DNA of 64,000 nt from Fictibacillus nanhaiensis (GCA_017052515.1 JAFHKR010000039.1:1736001-1800000), one strand, 5' to 3'. Shown: positions 1 through 9,638, numbered from the stretch's first letter. Numbers and translations: made by a program. Notes: generated by a model not told the origin, from the letters alone.

Positions 1-360
1 CTTCCGGTGATTTTCAGCCTGCTGCTCTTCTTTTGATTTGAACTTGATCTTCTTCAGCTTCGTAACACCATCAACAAGCATCGCCACTTCTTCATTGAAT
101 TGAGTGGAAATATCTTTGAGTGTGATTGGTGTGTCTTCAACTACATCATGAAGAAACCCTGCTGCTACAGTCACAGGATCCATCTGCAGATTCACCAATA
201 TCGCTGCTACTTCAACAGGATGATGAATATAGGGCTCTCCCGATTTACGGAATTGTCCCTCGTGTGCATTTCTTGCGTATTCATAAGCCTTCGTGATGAA
301 GCTTAAATCGTCTTTAGAAAGATAGCTCTCCGCTTTTTGCAATACTTCCTCAATCGTCAT
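1..360 (-). CDS. relA: RelA/SpoT bifunctional (p)ppGpp synthetase/hydrolase, N-terminal part
   Basis: Only the first 120 codons are inside the window; the gene runs off the left edge. The translation starts [14 protein letters not shown] and carries the N-terminal HD hydrolase region: HHP at residues 46-48, HD at 71-72 followed by VVED, and DGVTKL near 97-102. The family makes and degrades the alarmone (p)ppGpp in the stringent response; the synthetase, TGS and ACT domains would lie outside. An AAGGTGA ribosome site sits 5 bases before the ATG, and a TTTACA/GATAAT promoter lies upstream. relA next to apt and recJ is the normal Bacillus order. Confidence 0.93.
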   Translation of the reverse strand, partial: MTIEEVLQKAESYLSKDDLSFITKAYEYARNAHEGQFRKSGEPYIHHPVEVAAILVNLQMDPVTVAAGFLHDVVEDTPITLKDISTQFNEEVAMLVDGVTKLKKIKFKSKEEQQAENHRK

Positions 361-395
361 GGAATCACCTTACGTTGTCATTGTATATTGCTTCT

Positions 396-424
396 ATTAT
401 CGTTAAATTGGTCCTTCATGTAAA
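396..424 (-). promoter_or_regulatory. candidate sigma-A promoter of relA
   Basis: On the minus strand, TTTACA (419-424) and GATAAT (396-401) are separated by 17 bases, about 36 bases upstream of the relA start codon. It would give relA its own start after the apt terminator. Inferred from consensus only. Confidence 0.5.
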
Positions 425-504
425 GCGAAAAACGAAATTTGTCGAATGATTGGGCAGATTTTGTGACAGGATTGTAAAAAATGTCTGGTTTTCACTTGGT
501 GTTT

Positions 505-644
505 TGAAAGTAGTTGATTTCCGTTTCAGGTGCTTCGCTTTCCGCGGGGCAGGCGGTGAGCCACATTCGTACGTTTCACTCTTTAGTGTCTCACCTGCCC
601 GCCTGTCCTAGCCTAGAGTCTCACACCTTACACTGCAACCAACT
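505..644 (+). repeat. dispersed palindromic repeat, copy 1
   Basis: About 140-bp imperfect palindrome with terminal GTTGATTTCCG and CAACCAAC arms and an inner GGTGAGCC / GTCTCACC pair. It closely matches the reverse complement of copy 6 near 43745-43884. It lies between the apt terminator and the relA promoter, explaining most of the 389-bp gap between apt and relA. No plausible coding sequence. Confidence 0.85.
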
Positions 645-711
645 GTTCAAAGAAGATAGTAAAAATAAAAATAAGAAACAACAATCCTAGAACTATGTTT
701 GAAGGAATAGT

Positions 712-743
712 AAAAAAAGAGCCCCTTTAAAAGGAACTCTTTC
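712..743 (-). terminator. intrinsic terminator after apt
   Basis: Minus-strand transcript folds AAAGAG..CCTTT against AAAGG..CTCTTT and ends in a run of T, directly after the apt stop codon. Confidence 0.75.
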
Positions 744-749
744 ATCGTT

Positions 750-1262
750 TTAGTATTGAGTTAATGTGAAGATATCATAACCTGAAAGTTTTTTACGGCC
801 ATCTAGGTAAGTAAGTTCGATCATGAATGCAATACCTACAACTACTCCTCCAAGCTCTTCTACAAGCTTGATCGTTGCTTCGATCGTTCCGCCTGTTGCG
901 AGTAGATCGTCAGTGATCAAGACTCTTTGTCCTGGTTTGATCGCGTCTTTATGCATCGTTAGAACATCTTTACCATACTCAAGACCGTAATCAACTTTAA
1001 TAACTTCACGAGGAAGTTTACCTTCTTTACGCACAGGGACGAATCCTAATCCTAACGTGTAAGCGACAGGGCAACCTACGATAAATCCACGTGCTTCAGG
1101 TCCGACGATCACATCTACCTGTTTTTCTTTTGCATATACAGCAATATCGTCCATTGCTTGCTTATATACTGCACCATCAGACATAAGTGAAGTAATATCT
1201 TTAAAACGAATGCCTTCGATTGGGAAATTCTCTACTACTGAAATAAACGGCTTATAATCCAT
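750..1262 (-). CDS. apt: adenine phosphoribosyltransferase
   Basis: Protein of 170 residues, the usual family length. It converts adenine and PRPP to AMP in purine salvage in the cytoplasm. The PRPP-binding signature [14 protein letters not shown] is at residues 114-127 and the VGPEARGF segment at 53-60. The ATG follows an AGGAGG site 9 bases upstream. It lies 20 bases after recJ and is followed by a strong terminator, so recJ-apt is probably one transcript. Salvaged AMP ties in with the adjacent alarmone gene relA only by conserved neighbourhood. Confidence 0.96.
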   Translation of the reverse strand: MDYKPFISVVENFPIEGIRFKDITSLMSDGAVYKQAMDDIAVYAKEKQVDVIVGPEARGFIVGCPVAYTLGLGFVPVRKEGKLPREVIKVDYGLEYGKDVLTMHKDAIKPGQRVLITDDLLATGGTIEATIKLVEELGGVVVGIAFMIELTYLDGRKKLSGYDIFTLTQY

Positions 1263-1282
1263 GAATCTTTGCCTCCTGAAAA

Positions 1283-3634
1283 TTACAAACTGGCTTTTGG
1301 CCGTGTTTGTTCTGTAAACCAGCTTTTTAAAGAATGATAAGAAGAGTAAACGAGCTGATTTTCAATGTCTGCTTGTTCAAACTTTTTCTGATAGGTTTCA
1401 GAGCTTTCTAATTCTCGTTTGCTAGGTTCTTTATTAATGAAAATAACACCATCGTCTATTGTAACAAAATCCAGCTCAAAAAACACCTTTGACATGAAAT
1501 CTATTGTTTCTTTTGACCAGCCTTTCCATTTCGCTAGTTCTGCACCATCTCTCTTCACATTAAAGGTTTTCCTCTTTGCAAGAAATCCATAAAACCATTT
1601 GAAGTGCTCTCTCGTTGGTAGAGTCGTGAAAAAATGTTCTGTGCTCTGGTGAAACACCGCATAGATCCTTGAAGGTTCTCCGATGGTTTCCAACCATTCA
1701 GAAAAACGAGTTAAAGAGGGAGGAACATCTAAGAACACTAAATTCTTTTCTTTAAAATAATCCTCGGGTAGAGTCAATAACTCATCTTCACCTATGACTT
1801 GGTCAGACAGCGCTTCAAAGTCTTTATGCTTTACTGTTTCTTCTTCAAACGCGATAAAACATGTTTTAGAGTAAGGCAGTCCGATTAACCGTTTTGCAGC
1901 ATCTTTAAGACCTCGATAATCAAACAACTGAAAATGATTGACAGAAAGATCTTCAAGAAGAAGCTGAGGTTTTCTATAGCCGTTCCATTCGTTCAGTTGG
2001 ATCTGGCCCACGATTGAAATCAAGGAATATGGAGTCATCTCTTCTAACAAGCTACCTTTTTGAAAACCGATGCAATCTAAAACCGATAACTCACCGTTAC
2101 CCACCTGCAATTTAAGGTGATTGGATTGACTTCCTATCTTTTTCATCTCGCGTATCGGAACTTCTTCAACCATTACGCGAGGAGATAGATTTCCGACTCC
2201 AAAAGGAGCTAACGTACTTAATAGTTCAACCGTTTCTAGAGAAATCTCATTTAAACGAGCTGTAAGATCGATCGTTGTAACAGGTTGATAATCTTCTGAT
2301 TTTAAACATTCCTTAGCTTGCTGGATAAGCCTTCTTCTTAATTCATCAACATCATGCATAGAAAGTGTCATTCCTGCTGCCATCGGATGTCCACCGAAAT
2401 GAGGAAGAATGTCCCTAGATGCTGAAAGGTTCTCGAACATATCGAATCCTTTGATGCTTCGTGCTGATCCTTTTGCCGTACCCTTTTCAGGATCCAAGCA
2501 TAGCACGATCGTTGGACGATAAAATTTTTCAACCAATCGTGATGCTACGATTCCAATAACTCCCGGATTCCAACCCTCTTTGGCAAGAACGAGTACTTCA
2601 TTCTCATCAGGAGGATAACTTTCTTCCACCATCGCAATCGCTTCTTTTGTGATCTCGTTTACGATTCCTTGACGTTCCTTATTTACCGAATCGATTTCTT
2701 GTGACAACATGGCTGATTCGTCTCGATCACTTGAAGTAAACAGCTCAACTACCGGCATCGCTGAACCAAGTCTTCCTGCTGCATTCACTCGGGGTCCAAT
2801 CGCGAACCCTACATCTTCAGCTGTCAGTTCTTTTTCATAAAGACCCGCTACTTTTAACAGTTCTTGCAAACCGATCTTATCAGTTTTGGATAGTGCTTCT
2901 ATACCTAATTTCGCGATCACTCGATTTTCATCAACAAGCGGTACAAGATCCGCTATGGTACCAATGCATGCGTAATCAAGTAAATGTAACGGCGGTTTAC
3001 CATGAAGGGCATGTGCTACTTTAAATGCTACACCAACGCCTGCAAGACCAGAGAATGGGTAGGTGCAACCAGGTTTCTTAGGATTGATAATGCTATAAGC
3101 ATCTGGCAATATAGGAGGCGCTTCATGGTGGTCCGTAATAATGAAGTCTAGCCCGATCTCTTTTGCGATATTCGCTTCGTGTACAGCTGAGATTCCTGTA
3201 TCAACCGTTACCACAAGTGAATAACCGTCCTCTTTCGCTTTTCTTAATGCAGGCTCATTCGGACCATAGCCTTCTGTAAAGCGGTTCGGAATGTAATAGT
3301 CAAACTCTGCGCCGAGTTCTTTTAGTGCATAATACATGACTGTTGTACTGCTTACACCATCTGCGTCATAATCGCCAAAAATTAAAATCTTTTCCTTAGA
3401 TTCTACAGCTTTATGTATCCGCTCAACGCTTTCTTTCATTCCATCCATCAAGAATGGATCGTGAAATTGACTGATATCTATGTTTAAAAATGCTTCTGCT
3501 TTCTCTATCGTTTCAATTCCTCTGACAACTAAAAGATTAGCGATCAGAAGAGGGATATCTAATTCTTGTGACAACCATTTTGCCTTGTCTTCTGATGGTT
3601 CTTGAATCTCCCACCTAGTTCTAGGCTCCAACAT
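1283..3634 (-). CDS. recJ: single-stranded-DNA-specific exonuclease RecJ
   Basis: Protein of 783 residues from the ATG at 3634 ([11 protein letters not shown]). A GTG nine bases further upstream is part of the AAGAGGTGA ribosome site, so it is not the start. DHH-family motifs are present: [11 protein letters not shown] (motif I, near residue 90), TDHHEAPP, and the DHHA1 signature GGHPMAAGM. The enzyme degrades single-stranded DNA 5' to 3' in recombination and repair. The C-terminal third matches the longer Bacillus form of RecJ. yrvC and yrvD, which sit between recJ and secDF in B. subtilis, are missing here. Confidence 0.95.
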   Translation of the reverse strand: MLEPRTRWEIQEPSEDKAKWLSQELDIPLLIANLLVVRGIETIEKAEAFLNIDISQFHDPFLMDGMKESVERIHKAVESKEKILIFGDYDADGVSSTTVMYYALKELGAEFDYYIPNRFTEGYGPNEPALRKAKEDGYSLVVTVDTGISAVHEANIAKEIGLDFIITDHHEAPPILPDAYSIINPKKPGCTYPFSGLAGVGVAFKVAHALHGKPPLHLLDYACIGTIADLVPLVDENRVIAKLGIEALSKTDKIGLQELLKVAGLYEKELTAEDVGFAIGPRVNAAGRLGSAMPVVELFTSSDRDESAMLSQEIDSVNKERQGIVNEITKEAIAMVEESYPPDENEVLVLAKEGWNPGVIGIVASRLVEKFYRPTIVLCLDPEKGTAKGSARSIKGFDMFENLSASRDILPHFGGHPMAAGMTLSMHDVDELRRRLIQQAKECLKSEDYQPVTTIDLTARLNEISLETVELLSTLAPFGVGNLSPRVMVEEVPIREMKKIGSQSNHLKLQVGNGELSVLDCIGFQKGSLLEEMTPYSLISIVGQIQLNEWNGYRKPQLLLEDLSVNHFQLFDYRGLKDAAKRLIGLPYSKTCFIAFEEETVKHKDFEALSDQVIGEDELLTLPEDYFKEKNLVFLDVPPSLTRFSEWLETIGEPSRIYAVFHQSTEHFFTTLPTREHFKWFYGFLAKRKTFNVKRDGAELAKWKGWSKETIDFMSKVFFELDFVTIDDGVIFINKEPSKRELESSETYQKKFEQADIENQLVYSSYHSLKSWFTEQTRPKASL

Positions 3635-3639
3635 AAAAA

Positions 3640-3686
3640 TCACCTCTTAACCTATTCATTATACAAAACAGGATAAGAGGTGACAA
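3640..3686 (-). promoter_or_regulatory. recJ promoter overlapping an SD-sequestering inverted repeat
   Basis: On the minus strand TTGTCA (3681-3686) and TATAAT (3658-3663) are separated by exactly 17 bases. A perfect 10-bp inverted repeat (3640-3649 and 3674-3683, TAAGAGGTGA against TCACCTCTTA) joins the promoter spacer to the recJ Shine-Dalgarno. A transcript starting at this promoter lacks the upstream arm; read-through RNA from secF contains both arms and could hide the ribosome site. Confidence 0.6.
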
Positions 3687-3705
3687 TTTATGAATGATAT
3701 TTACC

Positions 3706-4614
3706 TTAAATTTCTGGCTCGACTTCAACTGGTCGTGTTTTTTTTGATTTCATTTGTCTTGATTTCATAACATACCACAATTGAGAAGCGATAAAGATGG
3801 AAGAATACGCACCAAAAGCAAGACCGATCAACAAGGCAATCGAGAAGTTTCTGATCGAATCAGCTCCAAAGATCAATAGCGCAACAGCTGCGATAATAAC
3901 CGTTAGAACGGTATTGATCGAACGACCCAACGTTTCAAAAATACTTCTGTTTACGATTTCAGCCAGCTTTTCTTGTGTTCTTACTTTTTCAAGCTTCATA
4001 TTCTCACGGATCCGGTCGAATGTAACAATCGTATCATTGATGGAATAACCCACAATCGTAAGAACAGCCGCAATGAAAGGAAGATCTACTTCAATTCTAA
4101 ATATACTAAAGATCGCTACGATCATAAAAGCATCATGCAATAATGCGACAACTGCTGCAACAGCCATGCTCCATTCAAAACGGAACGCTACATAGATAAT
4201 GATACCGACAGAAGCAATAAGTACGGCATAAAAAGCGTTCTGTGCAAGCTCACGACCAACCGTAGGCGTAACTGTACTGATACTTGGTGATTCACCGTAT
4301 TTATCTTCAAAGTGAGTGTTAATCTTCGCTACTTCGTCTTTTGACAAAGCACCTTTAAAGGAAACGTTCGCCTGATCATTTTTCCCTGCAAGAACGACTG
4401 CTTCAGGTTCAAGCCCAAGTGACTTAAACTCTTCTTCTACACCTTCATTTGTAAGTGTTTGATTCGCTTGAATATTTACACGCGATCCACTATCAAAATC
4501 AATCCCAAGCTTCAATCCAGCTGTAAGCAAGAATACAATTCCGATAACTGTAAGGAGAGTCGAGATGATGAAGTAAAGGTTTCTGTTTTTTACAAAGTCG
4601 TATTTAAAGCTCAC
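3706..4614 (-). CDS. secF: protein translocase subunit SecF (separate gene)
   Basis: About 302 residues with an N-terminal membrane segment, a periplasm-type loop containing GIDFDSGSRVNI, and five further hydrophobic segments, including the SecF-type YSINDTIVTFDRIREN. It partners SecD in using the proton gradient to pull secreted proteins through SecYEG. The start is uncertain: an AAAGGAG site in the end of secD is 1 base from a GTG at 4623 but 10 bases from the GTG at 4614, so the latter is preferred. It overlaps secD in a different frame. B. subtilis has a single fused SecDF of comparable total length. Confidence 0.92.
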   Translation of the reverse strand: MSFKYDFVKNRNLYFIISTLLTVIGIVFLLTAGLKLGIDFDSGSRVNIQANQTLTNEGVEEEFKSLGLEPEAVVLAGKNDQANVSFKGALSKDEVAKINTHFEDKYGESPSISTVTPTVGRELAQNAFYAVLIASVGIIIYVAFRFEWSMAVAAVVALLHDAFMIVAIFSIFRIEVDLPFIAAVLTIVGYSINDTIVTFDRIRENMKLEKVRTQEKLAEIVNRSIFETLGRSINTVLTVIIAAVALLIFGADSIRNFSIALLIGLAFGAYSSIFIASQLWYVMKSRQMKSKKTRPVEVEPEI

Positions 4615-5920
4615 GGATGTCACGCTCCTTTACACCAAACAAGCCTGGCTTCTTGTCCATAACACGAGACTGTACCCATAAACCTAGGAAAAGTCTTGTT
4701 CCAAAAACGGCCGTGATGAAACTTGCCAGAACTGAAATAATTAGTACTAACGCGAAGCCTTTAACAGAGCTTGTTCCGTAAGCGAACAAAACAGCCGCTG
4801 CAAGGATCGTCGTAATATTGGCATCAAAGATGGTTGTAAATGATCGACGATTTCCCGCTTTAAACGCACTTAACACCGATTTCCCGCTTCTAAGTTCCTC
4901 TTTGATCCGTTCATATGTGATGATGTTGGCATCAACTGCCATACCTACTCCTAGAATAAGAGCTGCAATACCCGGAAGCGTTAGTACACCGTTCATCAGA
5001 TAGAAGATGGCTAGAATCAACCAAATATAGATAGATAGCGTAATGACTGCAATGATTCCCGGTACACGATAAAAGATCAGCATGAATAAAAAGATCACAG
5101 CAATTCCGATAAAGCCAGCGAATACCGTTTCATTTAATGCCTTTTCTCCGAACTTTGCTCCAACTGATGTTGAATACACTTCATCTAGTTTAACGGGTAG
5201 AGCACCGGCGTTTAAGATTTTTGCTAAACTCTGTGCTTCTTCTACAGAGAACTGTCCTGTGATGGTTACATCTTTTTGCGTAAGTTTTTCGTTTACATAT
5301 GGAGCAGAAATATACTTTGGCTGTTTTCCAGCAAGTTCTTTCTTCTGTTCTTCTTTAAAAGAGTCACCTTTTTCATAATCTAACCAAATAACCATGATGT
5401 TTTCACCTTGTGGCTGACGCTGAAGAACTTCTTCTGTAATTTTTGCAAATTTATCTGCGTCTTTAAGCTTCAGTGAAACAATCGGTTTATTATTTTGAGA
5501 TTCAAACGTTTGCTTTGCACCATTTCCTTCTAAATCCGATCCATCTAATAGCACTTTATCGTCCACATCGCGGAATGTTAACTCAGCTTGTGTTGATAAT
5601 AGTTCACGCGCTTTGTTTTGATCGGTTACACCAGCAAGCTGAACACGGATCCTGTTATCTCCTTCGATCTGAATCTCAGGCTCAGAGACACCAAGCACGT
5701 TAATTCGACTGTTCAATGCTTCAACGGTACTCTTTAATGTTTCCTGTGTAATCTTTTGACCTTTTTTCACAGGTTTTACATCGTAAAGTACTTCAAATCC
5801 GCCTTGGAGATCTAGTCCAAGCTTTGTACCTTTTACGATCTTTTCTGTTGTCAGCCCAATTAGTGCTGCGAACATGATGAGCACAACAAAAAAGATGACG
5901 ATCTTACTCCTTTTTACCAC
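4604..5920 (-). CDS. secD: protein translocase subunit SecD
   Basis: Protein of 438 residues. It has an N-terminal membrane helix, then LGLDLQGGFEVLYDV (the SecD signature), the large extracytoplasmic domain, and C-terminal helices with ILGVGMAVDANIITYERIKEE. Together with SecF it forms an accessory secretion motor. A near-consensus promoter lies about 70 bases upstream. The reading frame ends 11 bases into secF, where the fused B. subtilis protein would continue. Confidence 0.95.
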   Translation of the reverse strand: MVKRSKIVIFFVVLIMFAALIGLTTEKIVKGTKLGLDLQGGFEVLYDVKPVKKGQKITQETLKSTVEALNSRINVLGVSEPEIQIEGDNRIRVQLAGVTDQNKARELLSTQAELTFRDVDDKVLLDGSDLEGNGAKQTFESQNNKPIVSLKLKDADKFAKITEEVLQRQPQGENIMVIWLDYEKGDSFKEEQKKELAGKQPKYISAPYVNEKLTQKDVTITGQFSVEEAQSLAKILNAGALPVKLDEVYSTSVGAKFGEKALNETVFAGFIGIAVIFLFMLIFYRVPGIIAVITLSIYIWLILAIFYLMNGVLTLPGIAALILGVGMAVDANIITYERIKEELRSGKSVLSAFKAGNRRSFTTIFDANITTILAAAVLFAYGTSSVKGFALVLIISVLASFITAVFGTRLFLGLWVQSRVMDKKPGLFGVKERDIREL

Positions 5921-5989
5921 TTCAAGAAACCTCCTTCATGCTGTATCAAAAAACAACACTATGTATAAGTACGAATACTAACCCTTCCC

Positions 5990-6019
5990 ATTATAGCGAT
6001 TGTTGTTTTTTTCTGTCAA
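5990..6019 (-). promoter_or_regulatory. candidate sigma-A promoter of secD-secF
   Basis: Minus strand TTGACA (6014-6019) and TATAAT (5990-5995), both perfect hexamers, with an 18-base spacer, about 70 bases before the secD start. Confidence 0.7.
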
Positions 6020-6085
6020 TTTGTCCTGTGAATGTTCATAAATAAAACATAATAAATAACGAATTTTTCTATTACCTTGTTGCGG

Positions 6086-6130
6086 GAAGTGATCAATTCC
6101 TTTTCAGGCTGTTCACTTTCCTAAGTACGG
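6086..6130 (+). repeat. possible decayed fragment of the palindromic repeat
   Basis: GAAGTGATCAATTCC followed by TTTCAGGCTGTTCACTTTCC resembles the left arm of the family (AGTAGTTGATTTCC, TCCAGG, GCTTTCC) with many differences; the rest of the element is absent. Weak call. Confidence 0.3.
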
Positions 6131-6167
6131 ACCTTATAAATAGAACGAGGCTGCCCAAAAGTACGTT

Positions 6168-6428
6168 CTACTCTTGAGTCAGCCCTTCTTCTTTATATGA
6201 GCGTATTGTGAGCCACGTCATAAAATCATTTAGTGATAGAGCTAAAATGGCATCAACCAATGCGTAGAGACGAGGCTCAACTTTCTTTTTCTTTAATTTC
6301 GATTGAACACATTCCCATATTTCCTCTTCTGTTACACTTTCATACCCCAAATAATGAAATTCTTCTTTCTTGCTTTTTACTGCTGGCTTAACTTCATTCT
6401 TCCATTCTGAGAAATGTGTATTCTCCAT
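6168..6428 (-). CDS. comN: ComN-type post-transcriptional regulator
   Basis: Small acidic/basic protein of 86 residues (MENTHFSEWKNEV). The frame is open further upstream, but a GAAAGGAG site 10 bases before the ATG at 6428 sets the start, and the extension shows no homology. It is recognised as the Bacillus post-transcriptional regulator family (ComN/YrzD) from length, the segment VEPRLYALVDAILALSLNDF and its position between secDF and spoVB. In B. subtilis ComN controls comE mRNA accumulation and localises to poles and septa. Function here is inferred. Confidence 0.8.
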   Translation of the reverse strand: MENTHFSEWKNEVKPAVKSKKEEFHYLGYESVTEEEIWECVQSKLKKKKVEPRLYALVDAILALSLNDFMTWLTIRSYKEEGLTQE

Positions 6429-6527
6429 CTGACTCTCTCTCCTTTCGAGATGAAACAAGCTGTCATGACTGTTCACTGTACCTGCATATAGTGATATATA
6501 AGAGTGTCCAAGAAAGGACAGGTTAAG

Positions 6528-8078
6528 ATGACAAAACAAACACTCGTGCAAGGAACGCTCCTGCTCATAATAGCAGGACTTGTAACCAAAATTCTCGGTT
6601 TCGTTAATCGAATCGTCATGGCTCGTGTCATGGGTCATGAAGGTGTTGGCCTCTACATGATGGCAGTCCCCACATTCTTATTAGCCGTAACATTAACAAG
6701 GCTTGGTCTGCCGATCGCCATATCAAAACTTGTTGCAGAAGCAGATGCGACAGGAGATCGTTCAAAAGTAAGAAAAATCTTGATCGTCTCTTTAGCCATA
6801 ACAGGTATTTTAAGCATTGTGATCACGATTGCTTTGTTTATTGCTGCTCCGTTATTAGCAGAATACTTCTTTACAGACGATCGTACGATTTGGCCATTGC
6901 TCGCCATCGCACCTGTAGTTCCTGTCATCGCAGTCTCCTCCGTTTTGAGAGGGTACTTTCAAGGTCTGCAGAACATGAGACCGTCTGCTTACTCCCAGGT
7001 CATCGAACAGGTGGTCAGAATTGCTCTTGTCGCATTATTAACAGGTCTATTTTTGCCTTATGGCGTAGAATACGCTGCAGCTGGCGCGATGATCTCTGTT
7101 ATTATCGGTGAACTCGCATCACTTCTTTATATGTTTTCCATGTTCAAAGTGAAAAAGAAGATGCGTATCCGAAAAGGTTTTTTCAAGCAGTTGAAGCAAG
7201 GTCATGAAACCATGAAAGATCTTCTGAATATCGCACTACCTACTACGGGAAGTCAATTGATTGGTTCTGTTTCCTACTTTTTTGAACCAATCGTTGTGGC
7301 AAACAGTTTAGCGATCGCTGGTATCACTACAGCTGTTGCCACCGCGCAATACGGAGAACTTGCAGGATATGTAATTCCACTCTTGTTTCTCCCAACGTTC
7401 ATTACGTATTCTCTCTCTATCTCTTTAGTACCTGCTATTAGTGAAGCGAATGCACAAAAAAAATACCACTTGATCGAGCATCGCTTGAATCAAGCGCTCA
7501 GGCTCTCGATGTTATCTGGTGGTATTGCGGCTGTTATTATGTATGTATACGCGGTTCCCATCATGGACTTAATGTATGATTCACCTACATCCGCATCATA
7601 TGTAAAAATAATGACACCTTTTTTCTTTTTCCTTTACTTCCAAGGTCCATTGCAAGCTGTGCTTCAAGCATTAAATCTGGCACGCTCAGCGATGATCAAC
7701 AGTCTTATTGGCGCCCTTGTTAAGTTAACTGCCATTTTTGCTCTAGCCACTCGACCCGAGTTTGGCATAATGGGTGCAGCACTCGGAATCGTGATTAGTA
7801 TCGTAGTCGTTACACTGCTCCATTTTGCCACCGTCATTAAAGCAATCAGTTATACGATCGTGGTGAAGGATTTTGTTTTGTGCTTGCTTTCCATTCTCAT
7901 TACAGGAGGTGGCGCCGTCTATTTGTATCAGTACATGATGCCTCAATTTTCTCCAGTGCAGGGTTTAACGATATGTGTGTCGGCAACATGTGCGATCTAT
8001 TTGTTTGTTCTCATCTTCTTTAAGCTCTTAAGTAAAGAAGACCTTAAACATATACCATTTATAAAAAGGTGGATCTAA
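6528..8078 (+). CDS. spoVB: stage V sporulation protein B, MATE/flippase-like transporter
   Basis: About 516 residues from the ATG at 6528 (MTKQTLVQGTLLLIIAGLV); a GTG 24 bases upstream lacks a ribosome site at proper distance. It is very hydrophobic, with about 14 predicted membrane segments of the polysaccharide-exporter (MOP) superfamily. In B. subtilis SpoVB is needed for spore cortex synthesis, probably moving lipid-linked peptidoglycan precursors during sporulation. It is transcribed opposite to its neighbours and converges on yrbG across a shared terminator. Confidence 0.93.
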   Translation: MTKQTLVQGTLLLIIAGLVTKILGFVNRIVMARVMGHEGVGLYMMAVPTFLLAVTLTRLGLPIAISKLVAEADATGDRSKVRKILIVSLAITGILSIVITIALFIAAPLLAEYFFTDDRTIWPLLAIAPVVPVIAVSSVLRGYFQGLQNMRPSAYSQVIEQVVRIALVALLTGLFLPYGVEYAAAGAMISVIIGELASLLYMFSMFKVKKKMRIRKGFFKQLKQGHETMKDLLNIALPTTGSQLIGSVSYFFEPIVVANSLAIAGITTAVATAQYGELAGYVIPLLFLPTFITYSLSISLVPAISEANAQKKYHLIEHRLNQALRLSMLSGGIAAVIMYVYAVPIMDLMYDSPTSASYVKIMTPFFFFLYFQGPLQAVLQALNLARSAMINSLIGALVKLTAIFALATRPEFGIMGAALGIVISIVVVTLLHFATVIKAISYTIVVKDFVLCLLSILITGGGAVYLYQYMMPQFSPVQGLTICVSATCAIYLFVLIFFKLLSKEDLKHIPFIKRWI

Positions 8079-8106
8079 AACAGCCGATTCGGCTGTTTTA
8101 TTTTTT
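8077..8106. terminator. bidirectional terminator between spoVB and yrbG
   Basis: Stem AAAACAGCCGA against the complementary arm, almost no loop, with T-rich sequence on the plus side and A-rich on the other. It overlaps both stop codons. Confidence 0.8.
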
Positions 8107-8757
8107 ACTGTTCAATTCATCGACATACAACGTCCCATCTTCATTCAACGTGCAGAATGATATGTTTTTTATCTCTTTAAACCCAACTTTCTTTAACTCT
8201 TGTCTTAACCAAAAAGACGTTTTATCCATCTTTTCAAGATTATCTTCTAATATCTTTCCGTCCAAAATTAGGGGCATAATCATTTGAATCGGTGTATTTT
8301 CGGATTCTTCATCCTTTTTTATAATGGAAAGCTTTCCCGTTGTTTCTAAAATTCCAAATTCAACTTCGTTCAAACTTCTAATATTATTCTCACGTAATTG
8401 TGTTAAAAGATCATCAAAATTGTATCGTTGCTTTTTCATTTCATGTTCATCCACCTGTCCTTCTTTAATGATCAAAGAAGGTTTACCGTCTACAATCTCT
8501 CTCATTCTTCTGCTCTTTAAAGAGATGAGTGCCAATATGAGCTGAATGCTCAGCAAAACAAAGATGGATACGAGGGAGTTCAACATTGGAATCGTAGGAT
8601 CTTCGATTGAGATTACAGCTAACTCTGCAATCATGATTGAGACCACAAAGTCGATGATAGATAACTTTCCCATCTCACGCTTACCCATCATTCGAAAAAT
8701 GATCATGATTAAAAAGTAAATAAAAAGCGTTCTAAATATAACCGTATACAGTTCCAT
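8098..8757 (-). CDS. yrbG: DUF421 family membrane protein (YrbG)
   Basis: Protein of 219 residues. Three hydrophobic segments fill the first 80 residues, with FRMMGKREMGKLSIIDFVV typical of DUF421/YetF-type proteins, followed by a soluble domain. The location between spoVB and yrzE matches B. subtilis yrbG. Molecular function unknown; related proteins are membrane-anchored and some are under sporulation control. Confidence 0.85.
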   Translation of the reverse strand: MELYTVIFRTLFIYFLIMIIFRMMGKREMGKLSIIDFVVSIMIAELAVISIEDPTIPMLNSLVSIFVLLSIQLILALISLKSRRMREIVDGKPSLIIKEGQVDEHEMKKQRYNFDDLLTQLRENNIRSLNEVEFGILETTGKLSIIKKDEESENTPIQMIMPLILDGKILEDNLEKMDKTSFWLRQELKKVGFKEIKNISFCTLNEDGTLYVDELNSKK

Positions 8758-8951
8758 GATTCCCCTCCTTCCATAGGACGTTCTAAGTTCATTCCATTAG
8801 TTAGTGTGGCACAGATATGAAAAAACATGATACGCAGGTTTTGCCAAATAAACCAATGGAAACGAAAGGGAAAATACTTGCTTGTACTTCTAATTTTTAC
8901 GGTATCTGAATAAAGTATATAGAAAGCTTCTAGGGATAAGGAGGATTAAAG

Positions 8952-9341
8952 ATGGGGATTAAACATATGGCCACTTCTATGGGACGGGGTCTGATTGCTG
9001 TACTTTTAATGATCATGCTTTGCAGTTTAGTGCTCTCACTTTTGCTGCGTTTTACTGGACTAACAGAAGCATCGTTGAAATGGGTAACAGTGGGTCTTTC
9101 TTTTTTATCATTATTTATAGGTGGATTGATTTCGGGTAAGAAAGGTCAGAGTAAAGGTTGGCTGTTAGGTGGCGGTACAAGTCTTTTGTTTTCTTTTCTC
9201 GTTTTTCTTATTCAATACTTGGGTTATCAGAGTACGTTCAACTCTTCTCAGTATATGTATCACGCTCTTTTTCTTTTATTAGCAATCATCGGTGGAATCA
9301 TGGGTGTTAACTTAAGCAGTCATAAACAAACATATAAATAA
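8952..9341 (+). CDS. yrzE: TIGR04086 family small membrane protein (YrzE)
   Basis: Protein of 129 residues with four hydrophobic segments (about 12-34, 41-57, 65-88 and 98-120). An AAGGAGG site lies 7 bases before the ATG. Position and size match YrzE, a conserved membrane protein of unknown role. It is divergent from yrbG and converges on yajC. Confidence 0.8.
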   Translation: MGIKHMATSMGRGLIAVLLMIMLCSLVLSLLLRFTGLTEASLKWVTVGLSFLSLFIGGLISGKKGQSKGWLLGGGTSLLFSFLVFLIQYLGYQSTFNSSQYMYHALFLLLAIIGGIMGVNLSSHKQTYK

Positions 9342-9366
9342 GACCCGTATGAACGGGTCTTTTTGT
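9340..9366. terminator. bidirectional terminator between yrzE and yajC
   Basis: AGACCCGT-atga-ACGGGTCT hairpin followed by TTTTTG on the plus side, with AATAAG on the other. It serves both convergent genes. Confidence 0.75.
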
Positions 9367-9638
9367 TATAGTACCGCTTCTTCTTTTACTTCACGGATCG
9401 CGTTACGATCAAATGTTAACTTTGCGCCATCGTTCGAACGAATTACAGCGATGTTATCATCGATGCTATCTAGTGTTCCGTGTAATCCACCGATTGTTAC
9501 AACTTTGTCGCCCTTTTTAAGGTTAGACTGCATCTCACGAACCGCTTTTTGTCTCTTTTGCTGCGGTCGGATTAACAGAAAATAAAAAATTGCAAACATC
9601 AAAATAATCGGCAATATTCCTCCAAGACTTCCACCCAT
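9366..9638 (-). CDS. yajC: preprotein translocase accessory subunit YajC
   Basis: Protein of 90 residues, with one N-terminal membrane helix (about 7-24) ending in the YajC signature LLIRPQQKRQK, then a small cytoplasmic domain (KKGDKVVTIGGLHGTL). It is an accessory of the SecDF complex and part of the queA-tgt-yajC cluster seen in many bacteria. It is 49 bases after tgt and likely the last gene of the ruvA-to-yajC transcript. Confidence 0.93.
   Translation of the reverse strand: MGGSLGGILPIILMFAIFYFLLIRPQQKRQKAVREMQSNLKKGDKVVTIGGLHGTLDSIDDNIAVIRSNDGAKLTFDRNAIREVKEEAVL

Noticed and set aside
6145-6187. Hairpin at the end of comN (GGCTG / CAGCC) as a terminator
   Set aside because: Stem is only about 5 bp with no T run on the minus strand; not strong enough to list.
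6429-6638. 70-codon N-terminal extension of comN
   Set aside because: No homology and overlaps the spoVB start on the other strand; GAAAGGAG supports the downstream ATG.
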